Below, piece by piece: positions 1 through 10,230 of a DNA stretch of 64,000 nt. Within the stretch, counting starts at the first letter, position 1, and every line of letters begins with the position of its first letter. The notes beneath the pieces were generated by a model. The model was not told the origin of the DNA. It saw only the letters and a program-made list of their open reading frames with translations, and made no database searches. This DNA comes from Cryptomeria japonica (taxonomy: Eukaryota > Streptophyta > Pinopsida > Cupressales > Cupressaceae). Where the stretch lies: assembly GCF_030272615.1 (NCBI RefSeq), contig NC_081413.1, forward strand, positions 604,066,709 through 604,130,708, given 5' to 3'. A program made the translations under genes and the position numbers.

Positions 1-1062
1 TGGGGAGTGTAAAAGAGTCTTTGGATTCATGAACAACATTAAGGATAAATTGTTAGTTATATCAAGGAAAAATAAAGATAAAGAGAAGTGATAAAGAAGG
101 GAGGAATAAAATAGGGAAGAAAGTGAGGAAATAAAGAGGGAGATCTAATTTATTTTGGTATGTAGCCTCTACTACTCCTTTTCTTGGAGAATGATTTTGT
201 AATATTTTGAGAAGACTACAAGGCATGAAGGAGCTATGTAAAACACAAACCATACATATGAATACATGCAAGGCATGAATCATACATTTAAGCCATGAAG
301 TAATACATAAATACACATAAGGTACAAGCATATATGAGAATTTTTCTAATGGAGTGGACATGCTAAATACACATCGATCATGAAGCATACAAGAGAGAGG
401 TATTCATGGAATAGACATCTAAAAACATCTCATTCATGAAGTAACAAAATGCTAAAGAAAATGTCAAGTAATAAAAAAACTTACAAGGATGAGGCATATT
501 CATAACTTTTGCAGTCCCTCCATGGATATCAACACTAGAAGCAACTCATACTATTAGTGTACATACAAGACAATATCAGAGTTCATTATACCCAACAACT
601 TGTGGTGTTGTTGTTTGTGTTGGCTTTGTTGGACCCTGCAATTAAGATTCAATATACATTATTCAATAAGATTAACTGTGCAACATAATGAAATATTGAA
701 AAGTGTGTTATCTTATTGAGCTTCACTTGGTTTTGAGAATAGTTTAATATTCTCTACTTAACAGGGCCAACCACATGAAGGTGGAAGCTCATTTGGCCCC
801 CCCACCCAGCCCCCTTACATCACTATAAATTCCCCATTAACATCTACCATTCATTCATTCATTATTTCTACCATTAATTAAATAAAACATTCATTCATTA
901 ATATCACATAATGTTCATTAACACATAACATTGATTAACATTAATTAACATGCAACATTCATCAATATTAATTAACACATATCATTCATAGCCATTCATT
1001 AGCACATAATTACATTCATTAACACATAAAAATCAATCATTATGAAATAAGGTATATTACAA
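1..1062. other. No gene; AT-rich flank with short attaa/cattcatt repeats
   Basis: No coding signal on either strand. From about 840 to 1040 the plus strand is dense in short degenerate repeats (cattcatt, attaacacataa, taacattaa). They lie just beyond the 3' end of the minus-strand transposon genes, which is where CACTA elements carry subterminal repeats. No CACTA terminus was found, so this role is only possible. Bases 1-800 hold nothing I recognise. Confidence 0.5.
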
Positions 1063-1537
1063 TCATTTATTTTTTTGTTTCTTCTTTGAAGATATGAAAA
1101 GACTAAGTGGAACATTGTTTTCTTCAGTTGTTCCACCCTATGCGTGTGATCTCGATGTATGCCTAGTCCTATACTGAGGATGAGGACACTGAAGCCAAGG
1201 GGGGTCCTCTGCAATAACAAAGAAATGGGTTAAATTCAAAACATTTTTTATTATTTTTAAAAGTATTTCATTAATTTAGAGAACATAACTATTGTGCTCT
1301 TTACCTGATGGGGCCACATCATTTTGTCTAACCTCAACATGTTGAACATCCTCTAGATCCTCTTTAGTTGAAATACTAAAGGTTACATTAATGCTGAACA
1401 CCAATTGTAATTAAATTGAATTCAGAGTCCTGCATTTTTGCTTGGTATTGTGAATTTTTCTTGCATTATTTGATTAAAAAAAAATCATTTGCAATTTATA
1501 AATATTTTTATACGATATTTCATTTACAGATACTTAC

Positions 1538-1998
1538 AATGCGTGCGACAAGTTTCATATAACCACCAGAGCCAAGTTTGTGTTTCCTGTGCTTTTCTTG
1601 TCTTTCCTTGGTTGCCTTTGACATGTCACTCGGTCTATGAAAATTTTTAAATATGTTTGATTATATAAATATAAAGAGTAATTAATCAGTACATAATTAC
1701 ATTCTTAAGAGTATGTCATACCTTCTTTTGGCGTCTAGTGGCGTATTTCCTTTTTTCCTTTCAATTCTCTCCTTGGCATCCAAAATCAGGTCCTTCCACT
1801 CCCTCTTTCGAATCATTGGGGGACGCTCGTACTTTACCTTCTTCTCTAAATGGGTCCTGTATTGGTCCCTCACATACTTTAGATATGTGCCATCATTTTC
1901 AAGGAGCTTGGTTTGTCAAAGGTATCAGTTCCAAACCACTCAACCATATGGTTTGTCAATTCATCTTTTAACCTTTTTTCTTGGTCATTCCACCTTTT
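1538..1998 (-). pseudogene. Transposase_24-like basic region (two exons), copy A
   Basis: The minus-strand frame gives YVRDQYRTHLE, then RPPMI and EWKDLILDAKERIERKKG, and after a short intron (donor gtatga at 1721, acceptor ending in cta at 1637-1635) a segment with KHRKHKLGSGGYMK. The order RPP-x-I, W-x-x-L, a Lys/Arg helix and H-x-x-GSxxY is that of plant Transposase_24 (Ptta/En/Spm family), usually found in the second protein of such elements, where it is thought to bind DNA. The 5' part (a W-x-x-E/Q-x-x-L-K-D-E-L segment) is in another frame, so at least one frameshift lies near 1880. Confidence 0.55.
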
Positions 1999-3567
1999 AA
2001 AGCAAAAACAAAACTGTTAGAATTTGAGATGAACTGAAGCTACATTTATTATAGTTCAAGAAATGGATCAAAGGAAAACTATTATAGCAATGATATGAAA
2101 TCAAAATAGTGGATTAGGGTTAGTTCACATATGATGTTCCACCTTTTACATATGGTGGGCCCAAATATCTGCAATGCAATGTCACTAAGATTTTTATAAA
2201 AAATATCATTTCCTATAAAAAAATTCATGGAATCATTAGTCCAAAATGACTGATTAGAAAGTAAATTACAATTAGACTATATATAATAATAACTTTAAAG
2301 TACCTGGAACCTTCTATATCTTTAAGGAAATTAATTCTTCATTGCTCACAACCAATATGGCCTGCAACGTTCCCATACTAGCAATACGAGAAGATCCAAG
2401 AAATGATGGCATGTTATCAGTAGTAGTCGCCTCTAGCACATCCTCATGTGCATCTCTTACTGTGGAAAATGAATCCACTATGAAATGCCCCCAAGAAAGA
2501 ACGCTTGAAGGGAAATAAACACATAACAAAAGATAGAGAAAAGAGGGATCTACCAATAGTGGGTGGGCCAATATGACATACAGTAGAGGATGTCTTCATG
2601 CTATGTGTTGCCGACATTACAATTGGCAATACAGGTGGGGCTAACCTCTGATGAGGCATCGACGATATTTGCATAGGAACATTGACAACACTTGAAGAAT
2701 AATACATTAAATATATAAAATATTAAATATATGAAAACAAAAAAATTTGTAAACAAGGATGACCTTTATTATGAACATTGACAGTATCAAGTATGATGTA
2801 TTTTGGTTACTCAAAGTGATAAGCCATACAAGTGATAAGCCAAGAAAATCGTCATCACCTGGACTACCTGCAACACCCTGATCATGGCCATCAGTTTCAT
2901 GAGGACCCATAAATTGTTGTAAAAACAACACACACATATTTTAGTTAATCACATAAAACAGTATAAAATATAAACCATTATTGAACTTTTGTTATAATTA
3001 AAGATTTATTACTACTTACTTGCAAGTTGTCTGATGTCCGAATCAATTTTTTCACCCTCTCTCGTATCTCATCAGTCTAAGGATCCACGGATTCCAAAGA
3101 AACAATCTCTCTACTAATTTTTCTAATAGACTCTTTTTATCAATTCCATAGGGTTTGTGGAATTTTCAGGGTCATCATCGCTTAATCCTATTGAGTCCAC
3201 ATCCCTAGAGAGGTGCTTGGGTACTATAGCTCCCTATCCCTTTCCCCGAACATCCATCTGTGAGAAGAATATCATTAACAATTACAAAATTAGTCTAAAA
3301 CACTCAAAAGAAGAACATAATAATGTAACAATTTGCTTCCATCTAGTTTGTATAGTTACAAAGAGGTTTACCTACTCGGTAGAAGTGTCAAGACCTACAT
3401 CTTTGTTTGCACTATGTGATGGATCCATGTCTCCCTGTGACAAAGAAAAAATATAAATACGTTAGTGAAATTAAACTAATAGACTTAGCAAAAAAACTTC
3501 ATAATAAAATGGTATATTGGAGTCATTAATTGGATGTTGGTTAATTTAAATGTTATATAGTACGTAC

Positions 3568-4316
3568 CACCCCCATGATAGTAACTTTGTTTGTATCTAT
3601 ATGATTCAATTTGTAATCGATTACTAGCTCTTCCCCTGCACTTATTGATTTTATCACACATATGAATACATGATTTCCCTCGTGTGCCTCAAATATGCAA
3701 TTGGGTTGTTTATTAGTTGATGTAGGTCGCGTACTATTTATAAAACCTGAAATATTTCTTGTTGCTTTTGGCCTTCAATAAATGTATATAGCCACTCGTT
3801 TACTTTGATCATTATCTTTCTATTGTATGTAATTTGTTGACAGTGCATACCTATGCATACTTTTTTATATCGAACAATCTACATCCAATTATTATAATTG
3901 TAACAAGGTCTGAAAAACTCCATCAATTCAACAACTTTGTTGTAATAGACCTTTATGTTGTCCATGGAAAATAGGTTGAAACCATGTAACGGTGAAGGTG
4001 CTATGTGATATATCCTATCGTTAACAAAAAAACTAGTTTTTATTGTAGGAAGTTCCTTGGGTACCCATTGTTTCTGTAGATGTTTGTACCTCAAGGGCAC
4101 CTCAATGTCTCCTTTGGTCTCATCATCAAAATAACATGACCCCCCTTGAGCAAGGAAAAATTTCATGCATTCATTGAAATTTTTTATAATATTTTGACCT
4201 CTAGTTGATCTCCCTATTCTAGACCTACTACATGTCTCACTTTCATTTTCTATTCCTACATTTCTCTCACTTGAGGAAGACACATCTGACAAATAACTAT
4301 TTGGTGGTACCTCCAA
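3568..4316 (-). pseudogene. SET-domain-like exon (protein methyltransferase fold), copy A
   Basis: About 95 residues in, the frame reads SPLHGFNLFS, the shape of the SET entry motif (S-x-x-H-G-x-G-L-F). The C-terminal half is in another frame of the same strand: ATRNISGFINS (3733-3766), then QPNC, then GEELVIDY (about 3612-3636), matching the SET series GN-x-x-RFINH / PNC / GEEL-x-x-DY with its catalytic Tyr. The halves are joined by a one-base shift at a run of six A near 3870 that both copies share. In known enzymes the N-H pair binds S-adenosylmethionine; here His is Ser, so activity may have been altered or absent. Copy A adds a CGA-to-TGA stop before ATRNIS and a CAG-to-TAG stop at 3879. 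About 80 Ser/Arg- and Lys-rich residues precede the domain; I do not recognise them. Confidence 0.68.
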
Positions 4317-4429
4317 TCCATCAAATGAGAGAGTTAGTTGGTAATGAGAGAGATAATTTGCAAATGAGGGTAATGTTCATGAAGAAGTCGACCCTAAAGT
4401 TGATGTTAAGATTAAATTTTGAATAAGTC

Positions 4430-5009
4430 CAATTGGGGCCTCAAGTATTGATAGTTGTATTAGATTTTCTGCTAATGTCGAGGTTTGAAAAACTAAGGAA
4501 GTTTTCTTTCCAAGTAATTTTAAAAAAATAAACTGTTTCTATAGGGTGTATTGACTTATACCTGTTGATCCATGAGATTTTGCAGGATCCTCGTCAAAGG
4601 GGTTCAAGTTCTTGCACATGTAATTCAATTATCTTATGTTAGCTAAAATTTACATAGTACACAACATGAACAACATGAAATTTGTAGACAAAAAGAGTAT
4701 TAAATTAAAAAGGATGTTGTTATCATAATCATTGTAAATTTTATAATTCCTTACCTTTACTTTATGTAGACTATGTAGGATCCTCAACTAAAGGGTTGAC
4801 GATGTCTGTACTCCATCACCTATTCCCACCAAAGGTGACAACATCACATAGGGACTATACATGAAATCAACACCATCAATTGAGCATCATAAGTATTACA
4901 TTTGTAAGTTGATAAACAATAAATACATATGTATCATAAGCATCACATGATGTATCATCATATATGTAATTGAGAATCATAATTAGCATCACATATGTGT
5001 CATCAAAAA
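4430..5009. other. Gap between the two transposon genes; nothing coding seen
   Basis: AT-rich sequence between the transposase 3' end and the SET-like exon. It has several degenerate copies of atgtatcat and catcacatatg between 4860 and 5009 that lead into the 114-bp repeat. No coding frame or control site could be supported. Confidence 0.5.
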
Positions 5010-5237
5010 CATGTAATCCATCACATATGTATCATAAATCACCATCCATCACATAGGTAATAAACAATCCACATTCTATAAATAAATACAAAGTTCAAAA
5101 AATGTCACATGTGTCATCATAAACATGTAATCCATCATATATGTATCATAAATCAACATCCATCACATAGCTAATAAACAATCCAAATTCCATAAATAAA
5201 AACAAAGTTTTAAAAATGTCACATAAATAGTCACTCT
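5010..5237. repeat. 114-bp tandem repeat, two units
   Basis: Unit 1 starts at 5010 and unit 2 at 5124, each opening with catgtaatccatca and running to an aaaatgtcaca segment. The units differ at scattered bases. The same pair is at 37033 and 37147 in copy B, so it predates the 32-kb duplication. It lies between the transposase and the SET-like gene. A remnant of a shorter related repeat precedes it. Confidence 0.85.
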
Positions 5238-5451
5238 CCCTATCTCCATCTCCATGGGGTGGCATAGTTATACTATAAGGACCTGCTAGAGGTCATGGAA
5301 CATAAATTAAAAACATTAAAAGGTGTATCATGAATTAATTATGTAATGGAATTATAATTCAAAACATAATGAATTAATTGTTTAACCATATAAGTCAAAA
5401 AAATTTCTATCAAGAAATCAATATTAAATAGATAATATACTAATCACATAC

Positions 5452-5464
5452 CTCATACATTTCA

Positions 5465-5525
<61 letters not shown>

Positions 5526-5650
5526 CCACCACCACCACCATCGTCTTCATCATCACCATCACCATCACCATCACCATCACCATCACCATCACCATCACCA
5601 TCACCATCACCATCACCATCACCATCATCATCAGCATCATCATCATCATC

Positions 5651-5681
<31 letters not shown>

Positions 5682-6230
5682 ACAAATTCTTCTTCTTCAT
5701 CATCATCAAGTAGCTATCAATTGTGATGATCATCTACATCATCTTCTACATCTTTGGTATCTTCTTCTTCCATCACATTATACTTTATCAGCCTTCCTCT
5801 TGGATCATGTCTAACAACAAATGACCAACTCGGTTTATGTGGAACCTCAAAGTAAAATGCATGCTCACATTGGCTTGGAAGAACATAGGGCTCATCCCCA
5901 ACTAGTTCAACTGACCTTGTATTAACTATTGTAAAACCATTATCATGTTCAATAATAGTTCTATCAGGATCATTTTTATTCAATCGTAGCCTGTACCATT
6001 TGATGATGAACAAAAACTAATTTGAAGGAATTAAAGTCACACTCAAGTATATCATCTAAAATGCCATAGTATTGATTTTGAGACTCTTGAGGATGTATGT
6101 TGTTTCTCAATGAAATATTTGTCACCTCAAAGACTGTAGTTATCTCAGAATCACAAGTTTTTTTTGTGTCATCCAACTTTTTGATGCGAAATTTATGACC
6201 ATTACAACACATAGCACTGTGGTGTTTGAC
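5452..6230 (-). pseudogene. DUF4216 exon with Asp/Gly tail, copy A only
   Basis: Acceptor catatcacag at 6231. The frame reads QYYGILDDILECDFNSFKLV, is shifted near 5995, and resumes with KWYRLRLNKNDPDR, GFTIVNTRSVELVGDEPYVLPSQ, HAFYFEVP and W. This is the DUF4216 pattern (YYG-x-L-x-x-I, F-x-x-x-W, EPFVLASQ-x-x-VFY, W) near the C terminus of plant TNPD proteins. After two stops the frame continues into an Asp/Glu then Asp/Gly tract encoded by the microsatellite at 5466-5712. In copy B nearly the whole exon is deleted. Confidence 0.75.
5466..5712. repeat. CAT/CAC microsatellite coding an acidic Asp/Gly tail
   Basis: Plus strand is (CAT)n, a (CAC) block, then a run of the hexamer CATCAC (about 5546-5625), then more CAT. 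On the minus strand the transposase frame reads it as GAT/GGT, giving poly-Asp and Asp-Gly repeats that continue the DDDEEEFVDDD tail. The all-methionine reading is an artefact frame. In copy B the array has shrunk to about 63 bp and sits at a deletion edge (37488-37550). Confidence 0.85.
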
Positions 6231-6308
6231 CTGTGATATGTCAAACATGTAAAAAATATTGCATCGTGAGTTGATAAACATATGGGTGATTAATAAATTT
6301 ATACGTAC

Positions 6309-6512
6309 CTATTTATCTCTTAAACCATATGCTAAATCAATTTCCCTTTGCAAAACATTGGAATCTCCATTATGATGACCTTCTTTAACCAATGAAGCCA
6401 CACCTTCCCATGTTAATGTGCGAGAAGAATGTTGATAATGTTCAATCCATATCGTCATCCAGTCAAAAATTGTTTGCAATATACAAATGTAGTGCATCCC
6501 TCTCTCGACGAA
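6309..6512 (-). pseudogene. Exon between DUF4218 and DUF4216, copy A
   Basis: Acceptor tgtacag at 6513 and donor gtacgt at 6308. The 5' part reads RRERDALHLYIAN in one frame; a one-base shift at a run of T near 6470 leads to FDWMTIWIEHYQHSSRTL and GHHNGDSNVL. It sits where TNPD proteins link DUF4218 to DUF4216. The last codon before the donor is TAG, probably from CAG. Only about 35 bp of its 5' end survives in copy B. Confidence 0.6.
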
Positions 6513-6645
6513 CTGTACACAAAATAAATAGATGCCTTACAACCGATTTATTTTAAAGATTAACAATTAATTAACTACAATAACATCTTATAATTACCTC
6601 TCACTTTCCTTTATGTACAATAACTGAACAAATACCATTACTTAC

Positions 6646-7250
6646 CTCATGTATTTTACAAGATCATATATGACTTGCTTGACATTATTGTCAAAGTCGT
6701 CTGGGAGAGATAGAGGTAGAACGTACTGCAACAATTATAAAATTATCTTTTCATTTTTTTCTATGTGCAATATACAAATATATAGTAAAAATACAAGAAC
6801 ATGAATAACCTTAATGAAGGTTTACCAATCATGCGTTTTCATCCCTTGCCCAAATCCACTTTTCTTTGATATGAGATTGTTTATGTTCGCAAAAAATCCT
6901 ATGAGAAATCAAATTTTTTGTATGACTTCTTTTATAGCATTGCTTTGTTGGTCCATTAATAACCAAGGAAGGTCACTTATATTAATTTGGTCTCCATGGC
7001 TATTTGATTGAATGACGTTTTTCATTGCATTATTGGAATCCTGAATGTCACTACAAAGTTTGAGAATTTTTTTTTGTCACGCTTTCCATCCAATATTTTC
7101 CATAATGTCTCTATTATATTCTCTCCAATATGCATAGTATCAAAAAAATGCACAATTTGTAAGTGCTCGTAGTAGGGTAACCTACTAAATTATCGGGGAT
7201 AACTTTTTAGTCCCTTAGGAAGGTGGTCATTAATGCCTTGACAACCTTCA
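6646..7250 (-). pseudogene. C-terminal Tnp2 region and linker exons, copy A
   Basis: The long exon reads RLPYYEHLQIVHFF, DTMHIGENIIETLWKILDGK and, near its end, MKTHDW, with a TAA where His is expected and a TGA before. The short exon 6725-6646 (acceptor ttgcag, donor gtaag) reads YVLPLSLPDDFDNNVKQ and leads into DUF4218 in copy B. These motifs are conserved in plant TNPD proteins between Tnp2 and DUF4218. Confidence 0.75.
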
Positions 7251-7333
7251 TGATCATCAATCACATCATCAGTAAACAAAAGATAATAGAAAAGATGTTT
7301 TATGACATAAACCATTAGATGGAATGACATTAC

Positions 7334-8927
7334 CTTGATGACTAATTCTATTATATTCCAGCTTCCAAGGGTGAGGTGTCATTCTTCATGGCTTTGACGT
7401 ATTCTCTTCTTTCCCATTGAAAATATGTTTTTTAGTATTTAGATACTTATGATTTTTTTGGAGAAAGTGCCTATACTCATCAAACACCTGCTTTCCTAAA
7501 CTTTTTGAATGATGAGATTTCATCTTTGGACCACAAACTGGACATGAAATTTTTCCCTTTGTTTGAAGACCTACAAGATAATGTATAATTGGATTAAATA
7601 TGTTAATTTTTTTAATTATAATTATCATGTGCAACTTGAACACTATAACATACCACAAAAATGTTATAGCCCTAGGACATCATGTATTGTCCATACAAGC
7701 ATCGCATGGAATTGAAATTGTCTTTGTCATATTGGTCTAAAGACATCATACATAGTGACACCATTCTATAACTCCAACAACTCATCAATAAGAGGCTCCA
7801 TATATACATTAATATCTTTAACTTGGTACTTACCTAATTGAATGAACAAAAGCATTACATAATTATTACGACCATTTTACTGGAATATTTATAATTAAAT
7901 GTAGACAACTATTAAATGATAAAATACCTGGAATAATCATTGCCAACATTATGTTGTTCCCTCTTTATTGACATCCATGGAGGAATTTTATTGTTGATAG
8001 CAAAAACCAGCCACACTGAGTAAACAGATCTCAACTCTCCAAATGAGTTGACATCGTCCGCTGTTAATGAAAGATTGAGATTACAAGGTTCTTCTTTAAA
8101 GTGTGGAAACTTTTCCTCTATGTCCATAAATGTTGAACCATCTGCAAGCATTCGAATAACATCATCTCGACTCCTATTGCATGCATGATAATCCATAAAT
8201 TGTGCCAAGCTAGTGCACTTGACTAATTGTTGCATACGTGGAATAATGAGAATATAGTGAAGAACCTTGCGAGGAACCCTTTTTGTTATTTGATCTGTTC
8301 GATATCTATTGATATGACATTCAGGGCATTCAATTTGAAATTCATATCATTTGTGATATATAATATGATCATTGGGACAAGCATCTATTGCTTGATACTC
8401 CATTCCAATATCTTTCATAATGGAAGATAATTATCGATATGAGGGAGGTAGAATATTTGATGGTGGTAACAAAAAAATATAATTTGTTAATATAAAGAAT
8501 ATTAATGGTACAACATGATTCACTGTTTATTAACTATAATAACATATATGACATACCTTAACATACGTGAGATTGTTATGTTGGATAAACCATTTATAAC
8601 CTTCAATTTCACCAACAACAATATAGTGGAGAGAAGAGTTGTCTGGGATCCTTCATAAAGGGCCTAAGATGCCTTCTCAAGTAGAGGAACATCAAGAACA
8701 ACATCAAGGTCATCTTCATCATCATGATCAGCTACACTAGTACTAAATATGTCATGGATCAATGTATTTGTACCATCATCTTCAATTATGTTTTGTGTCT
8801 CATTATCGTCATCTTCCATTTGATCATTATCTTCAGCTCTAATATTCACACCTCCATCTTCCTCCACTTAAAAAACCATATTCTATGGGTTGTGTTGATC
8901 CATATCATGTGCTATGGGGGGCTTGAC
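7334..8927 (-). pseudogene. Tnp2 (Transposase_21) domain exons, copy A
   Basis: Four exons (8927-8557, about 8472-7928, 7833-7654, 7570-7334). The first is very acidic for about 70 residues, then VPLLEKAS, a stop, and the Tnp2 opening LYEGSQ...LKVINGLSN. The second has DACPNDHIIYHK and CPECHINRYRTD. The third reads VKDINVYMEPLIDELLEL and WTIHD. The fourth has the CPVCGP zinc-type motif. This is the catalytic region of the transposase. The third exon has stops at Trp positions (TGG to TAG). The acceptor before the second exon has lost its AG in both copies. Confidence 0.82.
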
Positions 8928-9029
8928 CTATATAAAATTGATAAACATAAATAAACCATAATCATGATCTCATCATCAAGTGATTTCTTATGTATATAAA
9001 TTGTTAAAATGATATAATGAAAAAATTAC

Positions 9030-9210
9030 CAATGGATGATAATCATGTCCACCTTCAATGTGACCATGCAGGATACAATATTTCTTAGATGTTTTGATTA
9101 GAAGTCTTCTAGTCTTTAACCCCTTACAAATTTGGCAAGGACAATAACATTTTCCATCACCTTTTCTTTTCAACTTAGACCACAATCTAGCAATTGTCTC
9201 CTTATTTTGT
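9030..9210 (-). pseudogene. Transposase-associated (CPC-x-C) domain exon, copy A
   Basis: The frame reads GKCYCPCQICKGLK followed by a Lys-rich stretch and HGHIEGGHDYHPLV, then a donor (gtaatt) at 9029. The Cys pattern followed by H...HG...W/Y fits the zinc-binding transposase-associated domain at the N terminus of plant TNPD proteins. A stop lies upstream at about 9225, so the start codon is not established. This exon is deleted in copy B. Confidence 0.55.
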
Positions 9211-10196
9211 TATTCGCTGATATTGTCTAACATGGTCTTTCTTCATAGGCAAAAAAATTGAGATATAGAACTAGTTAAATAGAAGTTGAAATGTTAGTTA
9301 TGAAATCACGTTTCAGTATAATATACCAAATTAAATTACTTTAACATATAAATTATGCAAATTGAACAAAAACCATTTAACTTTTCTATTTCATCTCAAA
9401 ACATATGTAATGGCTTTGTGGTGATTTAGAGTAGGTGATATGCCCATTGAGATTCACAGATCCAATTTAGTCATAGACCCAAGTTATACAGAGTCATAGA
9501 CCCATGTTGGTCTAAAAGGAAAGTAACTATCCATTCCCATGCTCATGCGTACTTAGATGACTAATGTTGCCCTTGTGTATCCTAAACATTGGAGAGACCT
9601 TATTTGACTTCCCTAATCAATGTGGTTTCTATCCTAATATGAAATACTAAATTCTACCCTTGCCTCTACATCAAACTTCTCACATCATGTTTCTTCACCA
9701 AAGCACACTATTCCCAATCTTCCTCAATACCCTCAATGGAGGGGCATGTATAATGGTTTCAACATACAAATTCAATGATCATACACTCCATTCCTCTAGA
9801 CACCGTTGGATACATAACTTGTCTTCTAGGCTTGGGAAAACTAATATGAATTGAGCTAACACCATGAGGATATGGTCAGGTTTCATGGCAACTGATCAAA
9901 ATTTGTGAAAAAAGGTTTCACACCTAAGTGTTGGCTCACAACAATGCCACACTTCCAAAGTTGTCAGTCTCAAGACATCTCCTATTGGGTCAACACTCAT
10001 TGATGGCCATAAGGCCAAATCAATGTATCTACACTCCAAACTCCTTACTCTAGGCTTGGAGGACCCTACAATAGGTCTATTAATTTTACCATTATAATTA
10101 TTTTATAATGGATGAGGATCTATATTAATATTTCCAAAATAGTGTTATGCATATTCACAAAAAGAAAGGTAAGTGGAAAGAGTGACATCCTATTGT
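9211..10196. other. Non-coding spacer upstream of the transposase
   Basis: No coding region supported. Around 9465-9510 a short direct repeat (agtcatagaccca) occurs. The right-hand part (from 9812) is shared with copy B, but 8960-9811 is missing there, joined through a shared cataa. The 5' end of the CACTA-like element must lie here or farther right, but no terminus was seen. Confidence 0.5.
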
Positions 10197-10213
10197 GATG
10201 TATTCACACATCG

Positions 10214-10230
10214 CCCCATTGCAAATGGGG
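10214..10230. other. 7-bp perfect hairpin at a possible LTR start
   Basis: ccccatt, loop gca, aatgggg forms a perfect 7-bp stem. It lies 17 bases after TGATGTATTCACACATCG (from 10197), which resembles the start of a long plant LTR. I found no matching second LTR, primer site or coding region, so it may be a solo or truncated LTR. Copy B has the same hairpin at 40810-40826. Confidence 0.4.

Larger units (their letters stand above)
1063..4316 (-). pseudogene. Second CACTA-like gene: SET-domain exon plus Transposase_24-like exons (copy A)
   Basis: Exon chain read from splice-like borders on the minus strand: 4316-3568 (SET-like; donor gtacgt), 3434-3372 (donor gtaaac), 3257-3020 (acceptor ctcacag, donor gtaagt), 2690-2554 (donor gtagat), 2503-2304 (donor gtactt), about 1998-1722 (donor gtatga), 1634-1538 (donor gtaagt), 1393-1305 (donor gtaaag) and 1208-1063 ending in TGA. 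The last join keeps frame and gives a Pro/His/Arg-rich tail. The 3257-3020 exon is acidic then basic with heptad-like spacing. No start codon is clear: the 5' open frame begins at a TTG, so an upstream exon may be missing. Stops at 3879 (TAG) and 2314 (TAG) are CAG in copy B. The link into one gene is inferred from strand, spacing and splice sites. Confidence 0.6.
1063..9210 (-). mobile_element. Degenerate CACTA (En/Spm)-like DNA transposon, copy A
   Basis: Two minus-strand multi-exon genes lie head to tail: a TNPD-type transposase (about 9210 to 5150) and a second gene with SET-like and Transposase_24-like parts (4316 to 1063). TNPD plus a second ORF is the usual coding plan of plant En/Spm elements. 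Tnp2, DUF4218 and DUF4216 together are diagnostic of this superfamily. The bounds given are those of the recognisable coding parts. I could not find CACTA terminal inverted repeats or a 3-bp target duplication, so the true ends are unknown. Both genes are broken by stops, frameshifts and deletions, so the element is dead. Confidence 0.85.
5150..9210 (-). pseudogene. TNPD-type En/Spm transposase gene, copy A
   Basis: Exons from splice borders, 5' to 3': about 9210-9030 (transposase-associated), 8927-8557 (acidic linker, start of Tnp2), about 8472-7928, 7833-7654, 7570-7334 and about 7250-6810 (Tnp2), 6725-6646, a stub of the DUF4218 exon near 6617-6600, 6512-6309, 6230-5452 (DUF4216 and acidic tail), then a short exon from 5282. 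The protein would cut and join element ends in the nucleus. Tnp2 markers include YEGSQTTLLS, the RYRTDQITKRVP stretch, FGELRSVYSVW, IPPWMSIKRE, KGKISCPVCGPK and PYYEHLQIVHFFDTMHIGENI. About ten stops and several frameshifts are present. About 465 bp covering most of DUF4218 is gone compared with copy B. Confidence 0.82.

Noticed and set aside
4232-4426. Plus-strand frame of 64 codons present in both copies
   Set aside because: It overlaps the SET-like exon on the other strand and has no independent support.
5440-5733. Open frame coding a long methionine run
   Set aside because: It is the CAT array read in the wrong frame; the adjoining DUF4216 frame reads Asp and Gly.
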